NCBI GenBank assembly: GCA_041753575.1
Contig: JBGSUA010000120.1
Span: forward strand, 22,055 to 86,054
Source of the DNA: CG2-30-51-40 sp041753575
Lineage (GTDB): Bacteria > Desulfobacterota > DSM-4660 > Desulfatiglandales > Desulfatiglandaceae
DNA: 64,000 nucleotides
Direction: 5' to 3'
The notes beneath the pieces were generated by a model. That model was not told where the DNA came from and ran no database searches. It was given only the letters and a program-made list of their open reading frames with translations. Positions 43,701 through 52,695 of the stretch are shown piece by piece. Position 1 is the stretch's first letter. Every line of letters begins with the position of its first letter. The position numbers and the translations under genes were made by a program.

Positions 43701-45453
43701 AGGATCATCAGGGATACCCTTCAGATTCGATAGCCTTACATCTGATCAAAAGACGGCGCTTGATCCCTTGTGGGAGACGAATGACGCGCTGGCACGCAAT
43801 CTTGTAACGTATCTGAGGGGAGACGGCTCCAATGAGAGGCAAAACGGCGGAGACTTTAGAACCAGGTTCAGAAAACTTGGCGATATAGTAAACTCTGCCC
43901 CTGTGTTTCATAAGAACGGAGATTATGCCGGATTATATGTCGGAAGCAATGACGGACTGCTGCATGCCTTTAATCCCGATACAGGAGACGAGATATTCGC
44001 CTATGCCCCCAGTTTTTCGTTCCAAGCCCTTGCCGAGCTGGCCGATCCTTCGTATTCACATAGATTTTTTGTAGATCTAACCCCGACAGTCAAGGGAAAG
44101 GTATCTGTTGGGGGAAGCGAGATATCTCTGCTTGTCGGGGGCATGGGAATGGGCGGAAAGGGTTATTTTGCAATCAATGTTACCAACGTCACCACTATTG
44201 CCACTGAGAGCGACCTTGCGTCCAGGGTGTTGTGGGAGTATCCCAGGGACGCCACTCCCCAGGCCGAAAAGGCCGGCGTAGGCCTTTCCTATGCGAGGGC
44301 TACCATAGCCGAATCAAATTCGAGTTCATATCCATGGATAGTCATTTTCGGAAACGGCTATGAGAGCGTTAGCGGAAACGCAATTCTTTACATACTTGAT
44401 GCCGGTACGGGAACGCTTGTCCGCAAGATAGACGTTGGGGCAGGCTCATGTAACGGCATGTCAACGACTGTTGCCATTGATGTTGACTACGACTCCAAGG
44501 TGGATTTTGTTTATGGGGGAGACATCAAGGGCAATCTGTGGAAGTTTGATCTTAGGGACGCGAATCCGGGCAACTGGCATGTCTCCTTCTCACAGAGCGG
44601 AATTCCAAAGCCCCTTTTCAGGGCGATGGGCCCGGGTGGAGCCAGTCAGCCTATAACATCCAAGCCCGACGTGATGCTTCACTGTTCAATGCCCGGATAC
44701 ATGATAGTCTTCGGAACAGGCATGTATCTTGGAGAAACAAGTTTTTCAAGTACAGCAACCCAGACCATATACGGCATCTGGGACTATAGTGACCCAAGCG
44801 ACTCATCCGAATATCTGGGCACATTCCTCAGGGGATCATCGCCCTCTCTTTCAAACCAGCCTGCCACGGTCTCACTTCTCCAGCAGACCGAGATTGACTA
44901 CAGGGTGGTAAACGGCTTCGGCCTCAGGACACTTAGCGATGGGCAGGCCGTGTGGATAACGCAAACCGATCCTCAATCAACGGAGATGACTCCCATGCTT
45001 CCCAATCCGTCAGGAAGTGAACCTAACAACGCCGGCTGGTATTTTGACCTCCCCCTGACGGGAGAGAGGGTCATAAGCGATGTGCAGATAAGGGAGGGAA
45101 AGGCCATTGTGATCGCCTTTACCCCTGCTATCACCCCATGCGGATCAGGCGGAGAGTCCTTTGTGATGGAGATGGATGCGTGCAGTGGAGGAAGGCTTCC
45201 GAAACCCAACTTCGATATAAGCAATGATTTGTTCATTGACACCGACGACCAGATAAACATCGGGACCGAAGAAAATCCGGACCTTGTCTCCCCCACGGGT
45301 ATTCAAAGGCCTGGCCGGCTTCTGCCCCCGACCATTCTTATACGCGGCGTGGATGAAATAAAATACTTCAGTTCATCAAGGGGCGTCATAGAGATGGTCA
45401 GGGAAAGGGCCGCGAGGGTAGGGATCACTTCCTGGTTTGAGGTCACGCAGTGA
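40735..45453 (+). CDS. pilY1: PilY1-like pilus tip adhesin with extra N-terminal and inserted domains
   Basis: 1572 residues, exported (signal cut near AFA-DDH, residue 25). Order of parts: two tandem pre-peptidase C-terminal (PPC)-like domains at about 26-135 and 136-245, each opening DDHGNDCA; a small beta repeat near 246-325; a von Willebrand A region from about 340 with the MIDAS start DDSGSMD; an inserted golvesin-like domain at about 430-580 (DNQDSAFSMTG...LPPGAYNIYARW); the rest of the A domain; and the C-terminal PilY1 beta-propeller from about 1060 (LYVGSNDGLLHAFNPDTGDE) with the calcium loop DVDYDSKVD near 1250. PilY1 sits at the pilus tip and governs extension, adhesion and surface sensing. 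Confidence 0.88.
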   Translation: MKTTAFVGLFAALIMGFSVSGDAFADDHGNDCASATAVGSTSVTSGNIETAGDVDFFRLDLAPNGYLDLQSTGGTDTFGTLYDAECSEIASDDDAGAGRNFRIRLDVAAGTYYVRVRHFEPARTGAYQLSVAFQPDDHGNDCATATAVACGSTTAGNIFRPGDVDYFRVDLTGNSLLKVYSEGSTNTYGTLLNGACQTVASDNNSGSGNNFLIERDLSPGAYYVAVKHYNASSTGTYSFVTECTVFHNISASAEIGGSISPAGTIVVREGESQSFSILPFPGNSIQDVLVDGVSVGAVSSYTFTNITADHSILVIFLVPPGACLDIADYPIDARVVAAPANIMFVLDDSGSMDWEVLAPELDGLFQSNSYVFDDPGDNVYKSGTYSQILSGSNRMLWKSQWHGYNRMYYDPSVTYEPWPTMSAAHPDTPRSHPSAESPTFNLNGVYHTIDTGFIVDNQDSAFSMTGAWTYATSSQAYKDHYWWTPSDGPYTATWTPDLPPGAYNIYARWVSNEYRSTAVTYTVTHISGTTPITISQRTNGGLWNLLGTFTIDPGTGVVSLSFNRSGDTNRVSADAIKYVPASGGTVAINNAHYYVWSTSEGRPYLVVLNGNTTYYEINDMDGDERVEEGELMPTTSPPADVVTSRNYAEERQNFANWYSFYRRRELTATAAISRTIVNLRGVRVGIRSINGYLIQPVLNVMVGETDESVELLNKIYTLGIVLQAVGTPLRIGLREVGRYFNRNDSYDGGVGPSPILNAEEGGECQQNFAIVMTDGYYNGSDPGFTNVDGDNGAPYADTYSNTLADVAMYYYENDLASGLNNLVPVNEFDNATHQHMVTYSVAFGVYGTLNPDNYDMVNGPFPAWPNPTTDFAHKIDDLWHAAVNGRGLFLSASNPTELVDSLVAIIRNIEARIGSAASVSINGDELYEKIRDDILMFQGTYYSDGWAGDVKAYRLDSHTGVVNTSTNVWSAADRLGLKTWDNRIIATYTGSSGIPFRFDSLTSDQKTALDPLWETNDALARNLVTYLRGDGSNERQNGGDFRTRFRKLGDIVNSAPVFHKNGDYAGLYVGSNDGLLHAFNPDTGDEIFAYAPSFSFQALAELADPSYSHRFFVDLTPTVKGKVSVGGSEISLLVGGMGMGGKGYFAINVTNVTTIATESDLASRVLWEYPRDATPQAEKAGVGLSYARATIAESNSSSYPWIVIFGNGYESVSGNAILYILDAGTGTLVRKIDVGAGSCNGMSTTVAIDVDYDSKVDFVYGGDIKGNLWKFDLRDANPGNWHVSFSQSGIPKPLFRAMGPGGASQPITSKPDVMLHCSMPGYMIVFGTGMYLGETSFSSTATQTIYGIWDYSDPSDSSEYLGTFLRGSSPSLSNQPATVSLLQQTEIDYRVVNGFGLRTLSDGQAVWITQTDPQSTEMTPMLPNPSGSEPNNAGWYFDLPLTGERVISDVQIREGKAIVIAFTPAITPCGSGGESFVMEMDACSGGRLPKPNFDISNDLFIDTDDQINIGTEENPDLVSPTGIQRPGRLLPPTILIRGVDEIKYFSSSRGVIEMVRERAARVGITSWFEVTQ

Positions 45454-45532
45454 CATGAGGTAGCTATTCATAGTTGAACTTATCTGTCTTAAGCTGGATT
45501 ATGCTTGTTAATAACATAAACAGGAGCCTGAT

Positions 45533-45892
45533 ATGATGAAAAATACAGGGAGAAGAATGGTATGTTTTTTCTTTGCCTGTCTATTGGCCTTGAGCCTGAT
45601 AACACCTGATCCTTCCATCGCTCAGAGGAAATACAGACCTGAGATGCTTCTGCCGTCGCACTATCCGGAAGTATTCGATGGGTACGGAAGAGTTGACAGG
45701 ATAGAGGGTGAGGAGATTGTAATAAATGATCGCCTCTTTAAACTCTCCCCGCGCTTCAGTTTCGCGACAAAGACAAGCACGAGAGCGGCCGGAGAACTTC
45801 TTAAGGTAGGGGATACAGTAGGCTTTAAGATAAGCGCTGACAGTCATGTGATCTCCCTCTGGCTGATTGAGGACGGGTCGGGGGCCCGATGA
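45533..45892 (+). CDS. Small exported protein of the pilus cluster (PilY2-like position)
   Basis: 119 residues with a clear signal peptide (cut near SIA-QR), then a short beta-rich domain (YGRVDRIEGEEIVINDRLFKLSPR, LKVGDTVGFKIS). AGGAG lies 6 bases before the first ATG. Its place after pilY1 and its size match pilY2 of Pseudomonas, but sequence similarity could not be judged by eye, so the link is positional. Probably a periplasmic helper of the pilus tip or assembly machinery. Confidence 0.65.
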   Translation: MMKNTGRRMVCFFFACLLALSLITPDPSIAQRKYRPEMLLPSHYPEVFDGYGRVDRIEGEEIVINDRLFKLSPRFSFATKTSTRAAGELLKVGDTVGFKISADSHVISLWLIEDGSGAR

Positions 45893-45959
45893 CGCACTGA
45901 ACCACGATTTGACTAGCCCTCCGGCAAGATGTTAAACTGTCGGCACAGGGGGTTACGAA

Positions 45960-47786
45960 ATGCCCGGCAGCTCAGAGAATCCGCTTTCACCGCAGAAGGT
46001 TTGTCAGATACTGGTCGATGAGGGTCTAATATCCCAGGAACAGAAGGAAGAGATCCTCAAAAAGAGAGAGGGGCTTCAGAGAAAGCTTGAGTTTCTGGCA
46101 GCCACCGGCAGGTCTTCCGGCAGGGCAGGCGCCCGTGAGGGCGGGCCACTAACCATCGTTGATGTGGTTATCGCCATGCGGCTTGCAAGGGCTGACATCC
46201 CTGAAAGGATGCTGGATGAAGATGCAGTCTATCAGGCCATGGCCTCATCGTGGGGCATCCCTTTCAAGAAGATTGATCCTATCAAGCTCGACCTGAACAC
46301 TGTTACAGGATCAATCACAAGGTCTTTTGCGCTCAAACATCTCACTGTGCCGCTTTCATCGGAGGGTGATAACCTTACGGTAGCAACGGTAAATCCTTTC
46401 AATCTTGAGGTCTTGGAAGATATCGGAAGGGCAAGCCACAAAAAGGTTGCCCCGGTGGTTTCCCCGAAATCTGATATACTAAGAACAATAGAAGAATTTT
46501 TCGGTTTCAAGAGATCCATAGAGGCAGCCCAAAGCCAGATCGCTGCCCCGCTGGTTGATCTGGGGAACCTTGAGCAATATCTAAAGGTAAGGTCTCCGGA
46601 CGAACTGCCGGGAAACGACCAGCATATAATTAACGCGGTAAACCACCTCCTGAGCTATGCCTTTGACCAGCGCGCAAGCGATGTCCATCTGGAGCCTAAG
46701 AGGGAATCCACAATAGTGAGGATGCGCATAGACGGCGTCCTCCACAAGGTCTATACCCTCCCCAAGGTGGTGCACTCCGCCCTCGTGAGCAGGATAAAGA
46801 ATCTCTCCAGGATGAACATGGCTGAAAAGAGGCGACCCCAGGACGGAAGGATAAAGGTGCAGCGAGGGTCGGTGGAGGCTGAAATAAGGGTTTCTACCAT
46901 ACCTGTGGCCTTCGGAGAAAAGGTGGTAATGCGTATCATGGATCCTGCCCTGCTTTTCCAGGATCTGGATAAACTCGGATTTACCAGCCTGGATCTGGAA
47001 AGATTCGAGCAGTTTATCGGCATGCCACATGGTATTATCCTGGTGTGCGGGCCGACCGGAAGCGGCAAATCAACTACACTGTATTCTGCCCTGCGTCATA
47101 TATCAAACCCTGAGATAAACGTGGTTACAATAGAGGATCCTATTGAAATGGTGCATGAGGACTTTAACCAGATAGCCGTTCAGCCGGCCATAGAAGTCAC
47201 CTTCGGCTCCATTTTAAGAAACGTCTTGAGACAGGATCCTGATGTCATCATGATAGGGGAGATGAGGGACTTGGAGACAGCGGAAAATGCAATTCAGGCC
47301 GCCCTTACAGGACACCTTGTGCTTTCTACTCTGCACACAAACGACGCTGCCTCGGCCGTGACGCGCATGCTTGACCTGGGGTTGCCTGCCTTTCTCATAA
47401 AGGCCTCCCTTGTGGGAGTTCTGGCACAGCGGCTGGTCCGCACCATCTGCCCTCACTGTAAGGAGTCCTTCACCATGCGGACTACCGAACTCGGCACTCT
47501 GGGCATTGACCTCGGCACAGATAAGGATATGATTACTCTTTCGAGGGGAACCGGATGCCCCAGATGCAGAGGCACCGGATACCTTGGAAGGACAGCCATC
47601 TTTGAGATACTTCCCTTTTCGGATTCAATCAGAAAGCTTACCACATCGAAGGCCGACGAGTCAGCCGTCAGGCAAAAGGCCAGGCAGGAGGGCATGGTAA
47701 GTCTGAGGGAGAACGCCATGCTTAAGCTGAAAGAGGGAATCACAACATACCAGGAGGCGCTGAGAGTGACCTGGGAGAACTTTTGA
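45960..47786 (+). CDS. pilB: Type IV pilus/type II secretion assembly ATPase (PilB/GspE family)
   Basis: 608 residues. N-terminal MshEN-like domain (about 90-190), then the GspE core: ASDVHLEPKRESTIVRMRIDG, Walker A CGPTGSGKSTTLYSAL near 365, the Asp box TIEDPIEMVHEDFNQIAV, Walker B DPDVIMIGEMRDLETAENAIQAALTGHLVLSTLHTNDA and a tetracysteine zinc site (CPHC...CPRC). It drives pilin polymerisation from the cytoplasm. GGGGG precedes the ATG. Position after the minor pilins favours a pilus role over type II secretion. No pilC or pilT is in the window, so the rest of the machine is elsewhere. Confidence 0.88.
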   Translation: MPGSSENPLSPQKVCQILVDEGLISQEQKEEILKKREGLQRKLEFLAATGRSSGRAGAREGGPLTIVDVVIAMRLARADIPERMLDEDAVYQAMASSWGIPFKKIDPIKLDLNTVTGSITRSFALKHLTVPLSSEGDNLTVATVNPFNLEVLEDIGRASHKKVAPVVSPKSDILRTIEEFFGFKRSIEAAQSQIAAPLVDLGNLEQYLKVRSPDELPGNDQHIINAVNHLLSYAFDQRASDVHLEPKRESTIVRMRIDGVLHKVYTLPKVVHSALVSRIKNLSRMNMAEKRRPQDGRIKVQRGSVEAEIRVSTIPVAFGEKVVMRIMDPALLFQDLDKLGFTSLDLERFEQFIGMPHGIILVCGPTGSGKSTTLYSALRHISNPEINVVTIEDPIEMVHEDFNQIAVQPAIEVTFGSILRNVLRQDPDVIMIGEMRDLETAENAIQAALTGHLVLSTLHTNDAASAVTRMLDLGLPAFLIKASLVGVLAQRLVRTICPHCKESFTMRTTELGTLGIDLGTDKDMITLSRGTGCPRCRGTGYLGRTAIFEILPFSDSIRKLTTSKADESAVRQKARQEGMVSLRENAMLKLKEGITTYQEALRVTWENF

Positions 47787-47790
47787 TTAT

Positions 47791-49479
47791 ATGCTTGCAG
47801 ATCTGAGCATCAATAACCTTGCAATTATTGACGATCTAAGTCTCCCCCTACAATCCGGTCTCACCGTCATATCCGGCGAAACAGGCGCCGGAAAATCCAT
47901 TCTGATAAACGCCGTCAACCTGATCCTTGGAGGCAGGGCCTCATCTGATCTCATTCGCACCGGCTGCCGGGAGGCAAGGGTGGAGGCCCTTTTCCTTCTG
48001 CCTGAAAATAGCGCCATGATAAAGATCCTTGATGAGATGGATATCCCTTTTGAAGGAGAGCTTCTCATTAAAAGAACCATATCTCGGGAAGGCAGAAACC
48101 GCGTTTTCATAAACGGCGCCCTGGCAACCCTGCAGATGCTTTCCGAAATCGGAGGCTGGCTTATGAGCGTTTCGGGCCAGCATGAATATCAGATCCTTCT
48201 CAGGCCGGAGAACCATCTCTTTCTGCTGGACGAATTCGCCGGTCTTTCCGGCATGCGCGAAGAGGTGAGTTCCATTTACATGGCTTACCAAAGACTCTGC
48301 GGGGAGGTCAGGGAACTTGAAGGAGAGATATGCAGGAGGAGAGACGAAAAGGAGCTTGCGCTTTTTCAGATTGAAGAGATTGAAATGGCCTCACCAGTAC
48401 CAGGTGAAGACCGTGAGCTGACCGAAGAGAAGAAGCGGATTCAAAACTCTGAAGAGCTCAGGAAAACTGCTGAAGAGGCCTTCAGGTTGCTCTATGAAGA
48501 TCCTGACTCCATAACATCCTCTCTTTCCCAGTGTCTGAAAAGGATAGACAAGAGCGCCGCGATTGAAAACGCATTTGCGGATATAGGCAACTCCCTCCGC
48601 GACGCGGCAGCAAGAATCGAGGATGCCTCCTACGCTCTCCGGGATCTCAAAGAAAGGCTCAACTATGACCCTGCAAGACTTGATCAGATACTAGAGCGCC
48701 TTGAGATCCTGGTGAGATTGAAGAAAAAATATGGAGCCACCATAGAAGATGTTCTTAAAAAAAAGGAGGCCCTTAAATCCCTTGAAAGGGACGGAGAGGA
48801 AAAAGACTTCCTCTTGAAAGATCTTATGACCAGGCGCACTGCTGTTGAGAAAAAGCTCCTGGAGGCATCCAGCCTTCTTTCAGAAAAGAGGAAGGAAGCA
48901 GCGCTTGAAATGGAAAAGGCCGTGGAAAAGGAGCTGGGCCAGCTTCACCTCAAGGGAACGAGGTTCAGGGTTATCTTTCAAGATACAGGCTCTGGTGATA
49001 AGCATACTCTTGAAGGATTTAGGCCTGAAGGAATGGACAGAATGGAGTTTCTAATGGCGGCCAACGTCGGAGAAGATATAAAGCCCCTCTCCAGGATCGC
49101 CTCCGGCGGGGAACTCTCCAGAATCATGCTCGCTCTTAAGACCATCCTTGCCGGAACCGCATCGGTTGAAACAGTGGTTTTCGACGAGGTTGATTCAGGC
49201 ATAAGCGGGGCGGTAGCAGATGTGGTAGGAGAAAAGCTACTGCGGCTTTCTCGATTTCACCAGGTTATCTGCATCACACATCTGCCCCAGATAGCCAGCA
49301 AAGGGCAAGCGCATTATCTTGTGCAAAAGGAGGTTGCTGATGGAAGGACCCGCACCACCGTATCACTACTTAATCCGGATGAAAGGGTGCTTGAGATAGC
49401 AAGGCTCCTGGACGGCCGAGAGATAACCCAAAGCGCGATGGCCCACGCGAGAGGTCTTCTTGACTACGGTCTGAAATAG
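47791..49479 (+). CDS. recN: DNA repair protein RecN
   Basis: 562-residue SMC-like ATPase. N-terminal LADLSINNLAIIDDLSLPLQSGLTVISGETGAGKSILINAV contains Walker A; VSGQHEYQILLRPENHL follows near 130; a central coiled coil at about 150-370; then the C-terminal LSRIASGGELSRIMLALKTIL signature, Walker B VVFDEVDSGISGAVADVVG and VICITHLPQIASKG. RecN holds broken DNA together for recombination. It starts 4 bases after pilB, so it seems to be transcribed with the pilus genes. Its end overlaps the convergent secreted-protein gene by 16 bases. No SOS-type operator was seen directly upstream. Confidence 0.94.
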   Translation: MLADLSINNLAIIDDLSLPLQSGLTVISGETGAGKSILINAVNLILGGRASSDLIRTGCREARVEALFLLPENSAMIKILDEMDIPFEGELLIKRTISREGRNRVFINGALATLQMLSEIGGWLMSVSGQHEYQILLRPENHLFLLDEFAGLSGMREEVSSIYMAYQRLCGEVRELEGEICRRRDEKELALFQIEEIEMASPVPGEDRELTEEKKRIQNSEELRKTAEEAFRLLYEDPDSITSSLSQCLKRIDKSAAIENAFADIGNSLRDAAARIEDASYALRDLKERLNYDPARLDQILERLEILVRLKKKYGATIEDVLKKKEALKSLERDGEEKDFLLKDLMTRRTAVEKKLLEASSLLSEKRKEAALEMEKAVEKELGQLHLKGTRFRVIFQDTGSGDKHTLEGFRPEGMDRMEFLMAANVGEDIKPLSRIASGGELSRIMLALKTILAGTASVETVVFDEVDSGISGAVADVVGEKLLRLSRFHQVICITHLPQIASKGQAHYLVQKEVADGRTRTTVSLLNPDERVLEIARLLDGREITQSAMAHARGLLDYGLK

Positions 49480-50363
49480 ACAATCTCAGCCTGAGAAAGA
49501 TCCATTTCCACCAGGGGCGATGCCACCGCACGGTCGGACATCACAGACACGACCCTTACGAAGCCAAGTTTCCTTCCAAGCAGATAAAGAGGCTTTCCCT
49601 CCCCGGAAATTATCTCCTCTCCCCGCGAGAAAACATCCAGTATATCCCCCTGCCGGATACCCACATCCTCCCCTCCGGTAATTTCAACCTGCTTGTCTTT
49701 CACGGCCAGGACGCGCCCTGCCCACGGAATCGAGGCGATCTTCTTCGCCGCGGCTTGTGCCTGTTTTGCAAAGAGCCTGGGCATGATATCGCTTGAAAGC
49801 CGCGCCATTATCTCTTTGATATCCTGGCCTGAATCATCTTCGACTCGCACTGCAATCTCATCTTCGACAAGGCTGCTCGCCGCAAGGGTGCGGGTGGCAG
49901 TATCGAAGATATCCACAAGCATGCCGGCACGGTATGCTTTTTTTGACCTTCTGAAGGGCCAGATCCCGGTCTTCACGGGAGTTATCTCAACAGCATTTAT
50001 GGTAGCTGAAACCACTGTCTGCATTCCCATATCCCTTGCCTTTTGGAGCTCTGGCAGAGGTATGGCTCCGGACTTTTGAAGCCCGGTGGTATTGTCTCCC
50101 GCCTTGAAGGCGCTGGTCGGCTCAAAGACAACCATCCGAGGGGACGATCTCAAACGGTTGATAAAATCTCCGGTTAGCTTTTCCACTGCCTGCGGAGAAA
50201 AGCCCGCCTGATCCTTAAAAGGCAGGACAAGTACTCTCTTCTTGGGATCGGCTTTACCGGGTGAAACTGCCTTGATGATACTTCCCGCCCTGGCGCAGGC
50301 CCCTGCCAGAAAGCAAACCACCAGGAAGGAAGCTAAAAAAATAAGATTGAGCCTCTTCAACAT
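49464..50363 (-). CDS. Exported protein with a CsgG/FlgT-like architecture, possible lipoprotein
   Basis: 299 residues. N-terminal signal with a hydrophobic core ending LAGACARAG; the cysteine could be lipidated, although the residue at -3 is not the usual Leu. Then a region like the nucleotide-free CsgG/TolB-type fold (RVLVLPFKDQAGFSPQAVEKLTGDFINRLRSSP, VVSATINAVEITPVKTG, AYRAGMLVDIFDTATRTLAASS) and a C-terminal SH3-like domain (AGRVLAVKDKQVEITGGEDVGIRQGDILDVFSRG), the order found in FlgT-like and related envelope proteins. Function unknown; probably outer-membrane associated. Last gene of a unit with acyP and ligA; GAGG lies close to the ATG. Confidence 0.65.
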   Translation of the reverse strand: MLKRLNLIFLASFLVVCFLAGACARAGSIIKAVSPGKADPKKRVLVLPFKDQAGFSPQAVEKLTGDFINRLRSSPRMVVFEPTSAFKAGDNTTGLQKSGAIPLPELQKARDMGMQTVVSATINAVEITPVKTGIWPFRRSKKAYRAGMLVDIFDTATRTLAASSLVEDEIAVRVEDDSGQDIKEIMARLSSDIMPRLFAKQAQAAAKKIASIPWAGRVLAVKDKQVEITGGEDVGIRQGDILDVFSRGEEIISGEGKPLYLLGRKLGFVRVVSVMSDRAVASPLVEMDLSQAEIVYFRP

Positions 50364-50371
50364 TTCTTACC

Positions 50372-50650
50372 TCATCTTGAAATAGTAAAGGAGTCAAACT
50401 CCCCTTTCCATGTTTGCTCAAATATCTTTACCTTGTCAACACTAGCGGCGGGCGGGCCTTGATGCGACCATTGAATGATGCTTTCCACAGCCTCTGATGT
50501 CCCCTCTGCAAGCACCTCCACAGAGCCGTCTGCGCAGTTCCTGACCCAGCCTTTGACGCCTAGAGATTGAGCCTGCCTTCGGGTTGATTCCCTGAACCAA
50601 ACCCCCTGAACCCTTCCCTCAATCCTGAGCCTTACGCGGACATTTTCCAT
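50372..50650 (-). CDS. acyP: Acylphosphatase
   Basis: 92 residues, the normal size. Contains the phosphate-binding loop GRVQGVWFRESTRRQA with the catalytic arginine and GWVRNCADGSVEVLAEG with the catalytic asparagine. Hydrolyses acyl phosphates such as acetyl- or carbamoyl-phosphate. It starts 3 bases after the ligA stop codon, with its ribosome site (GGGTGG) in the last ligA codons, so it is coupled to ligA. Confidence 0.94.
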   Translation of the reverse strand: MENVRVRLRIEGRVQGVWFRESTRRQAQSLGVKGWVRNCADGSVEVLAEGTSEAVESIIQWSHQGPPAASVDKVKIFEQTWKGEFDSFTISR

Positions 50651-50653
50651 GAG

Positions 50654-52681
50654 CTATCCACCCAGAAGTTTTTGAAAATCATCCTCACTGAGGGCGGCGA
50701 CGCCCAGTTTTTTGGCCTTATCCAGCTTGGAACCCGGAGATTGCCCGAAAACCAGAAAATCTGTGGATTTGTTTACGGAAGAAGACACCTTGCCGCCTTT
50801 TCTCACAATGAGGTCCTGAGCCTCGAATCGTTTCATTGACATAAGGGTGCCTGTAATAACAAACCTCTTTCCTGATACTGGAGATTGTTGAACGGGGTTC
50901 TCCTCGAAACGGACGCCGGCGCGAAGGAGCCGCTCCAGCAGCTCCTTATTAGAAGCATCAGTAAAAAATGATACGACGCTCCCTGAGATCTCCGGCCCCA
51001 GGCTCGGTATGGACATTAAGTCCTCCTCTGTCGCCTCCTCCAATGCCCGGATGTCGCCGAATGAATCAGCCAATAGTTGCGCCACACGCTCACCAACATG
51101 CCTTATACCAAGAGAATAAATGAATTTGGAAAGGGTCGTGTACTTGCTTTTCTCAATTGCTGAAATCAAATTACCGGCAGCCTTATCCTCGATCTTATCG
51201 AGTTCCATGATGTCTTCAAAAGTAAGGGCGTAGAGATCCGCCGGATCCTTAACCATACCTCTTTCGTAGAGCTGGGCAATGATCTTGTCGCCTATCCCGT
51301 CAATATTCATTGCCCTTCGTGAGACAAAATGCTTCAAAGCCTCCTTCGTACGCCCCGGGCACTTAAGGTTAGGACATTCAACGATTTTTTCATTCGCGCG
51401 CCGCACAACCTCACTTCCGCAAACCGGGCATCTGGAGGGCATTAGAAAAGGCTTCTCCGTCCCATCTCTTACTGAATGGATCACAGCTACAACATCCGGT
51501 ATGACATCCCCGGCCCTCTGCACCACGACCCTGTCGCCTTCCCTGATATCTTTTCTAGCTATCTCCTGCTCATTATGAAGGGTAGCCCTTCTTACTGTCA
51601 CACCTCCAATTGAAACAGGCTCAAGATGAGCCACTGGGGTGAGAGCGCCTGTCCGCCCTACCTGCACCTCTATCTTTATTATCCTCGTGGTCTCCTGATT
51701 AGGTTTGAACTTATAGGCAAGTGCCCACCTTGGAGTTCTGGCCTTCTCGCCCAGCGCTTTCTGTAAGTCCAAGCGATTGACCTTGATGACAGCACCGTCT
51801 ATTTCGTAAGGGAGGCCTTCCCGATCCCTATCAATTTCCCCAAGCCGAACCAATATCTCTTGGGGGCTCTTGCAGACCGTTATTAATGGTCTGTTCACCC
51901 TCAATCCCCAGTCCTGCAATCTTAGCATAAGCTCATATTGCGTCTCGCAGCCGGCTTCAATCGGCGAGCCTACCCCGTAGCAGAACATTGTAAGGGCCCT
52001 CCTCGCAGTTATCTTTGGGTCCAACTGTCGTACAGACCCCGCGGCGGCGTTTCGCGGGTTCGCAAAGGCCGGATCTCCTTTGATAGTCCTGGATCTGTTA
52101 AGTGCCTCAAAGGCCTCCTTCTCCATGTATATCTCTCCCCTTACCTCCAGCAGATCCGGGATGGGGGGGCTGTCACGCCTGCCATCGAGTCTTAAGGGCA
52201 CGGAAAGGATCGTCTTAGCGTTTGCGGTTATATTTTCCCCCACGTAGCCATCTCCCCTTGTAGCTGCGGATATCAGCTTCCCGCCCTTATAGACGATTTC
52301 TACAGCGAGGCCATCTATCTTCGGTTCGACTGTATATTCGAGGGAATCCGATAGCCCTATCGCAGAGGACTTTATCAAAAGCCTCTTTACCCTCTGGTCA
52401 AAATCTTCAACATCCTCATGAGAGAAGCAGTTTTCAAGACTAAGCATTGGATTACTATGTCTTACCTCGGAAAAGGAGCCCTGGGCCGGTGCACCTACCC
52501 TCTGTGTCGGAGAATCCGGCGTGACAAGATCCGGGTGCTCTTTTTCAAGGAGCATAAGTCTTTGAAAAAGCTTGTCATACTCGGCATCGGATATCTCAGG
52601 TGAGTCAAGCACATGATAACGATAATTATGATGCTCTATCAAGCCTCTCAGTTCTTTAAGCTCTTTGAGGATCTCTTCCAT
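50654..52681 (-). CDS. ligA: NAD-dependent DNA ligase LigA
   Basis: 675 residues. N-terminal NAD-binding Ia domain (YRYHVLDSPEISDAEYDKLFQRL), adenylation motif EPKIDGLAVEI with the lysine nucleophile near 120, RGDGYVGENIT, NPRNAAAGSVRQLDP, the OB-fold, the tetracysteine zinc finger (CPVCGSEV...CPNLKCPGR) near 410-435, helix-hairpin-helix repeats and a C-terminal BRCT domain (GKRFVITGTLMSMKRFEAQ). Seals nicks in replication and repair. AGAAGGA precedes the ATG. Cotranscribed with a nucleoside phosphorylase upstream and acyP downstream. Confidence 0.97.
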   Translation of the reverse strand: MEEILKELKELRGLIEHHNYRYHVLDSPEISDAEYDKLFQRLMLLEKEHPDLVTPDSPTQRVGAPAQGSFSEVRHSNPMLSLENCFSHEDVEDFDQRVKRLLIKSSAIGLSDSLEYTVEPKIDGLAVEIVYKGGKLISAATRGDGYVGENITANAKTILSVPLRLDGRRDSPPIPDLLEVRGEIYMEKEAFEALNRSRTIKGDPAFANPRNAAAGSVRQLDPKITARRALTMFCYGVGSPIEAGCETQYELMLRLQDWGLRVNRPLITVCKSPQEILVRLGEIDRDREGLPYEIDGAVIKVNRLDLQKALGEKARTPRWALAYKFKPNQETTRIIKIEVQVGRTGALTPVAHLEPVSIGGVTVRRATLHNEQEIARKDIREGDRVVVQRAGDVIPDVVAVIHSVRDGTEKPFLMPSRCPVCGSEVVRRANEKIVECPNLKCPGRTKEALKHFVSRRAMNIDGIGDKIIAQLYERGMVKDPADLYALTFEDIMELDKIEDKAAGNLISAIEKSKYTTLSKFIYSLGIRHVGERVAQLLADSFGDIRALEEATEEDLMSIPSLGPEISGSVVSFFTDASNKELLERLLRAGVRFEENPVQQSPVSGKRFVITGTLMSMKRFEAQDLIVRKGGKVSSSVNKSTDFLVFGQSPGSKLDKAKKLGVAALSEDDFQKLLGG

Positions 52682-52695
52682 AGTTGCAATCCTTC

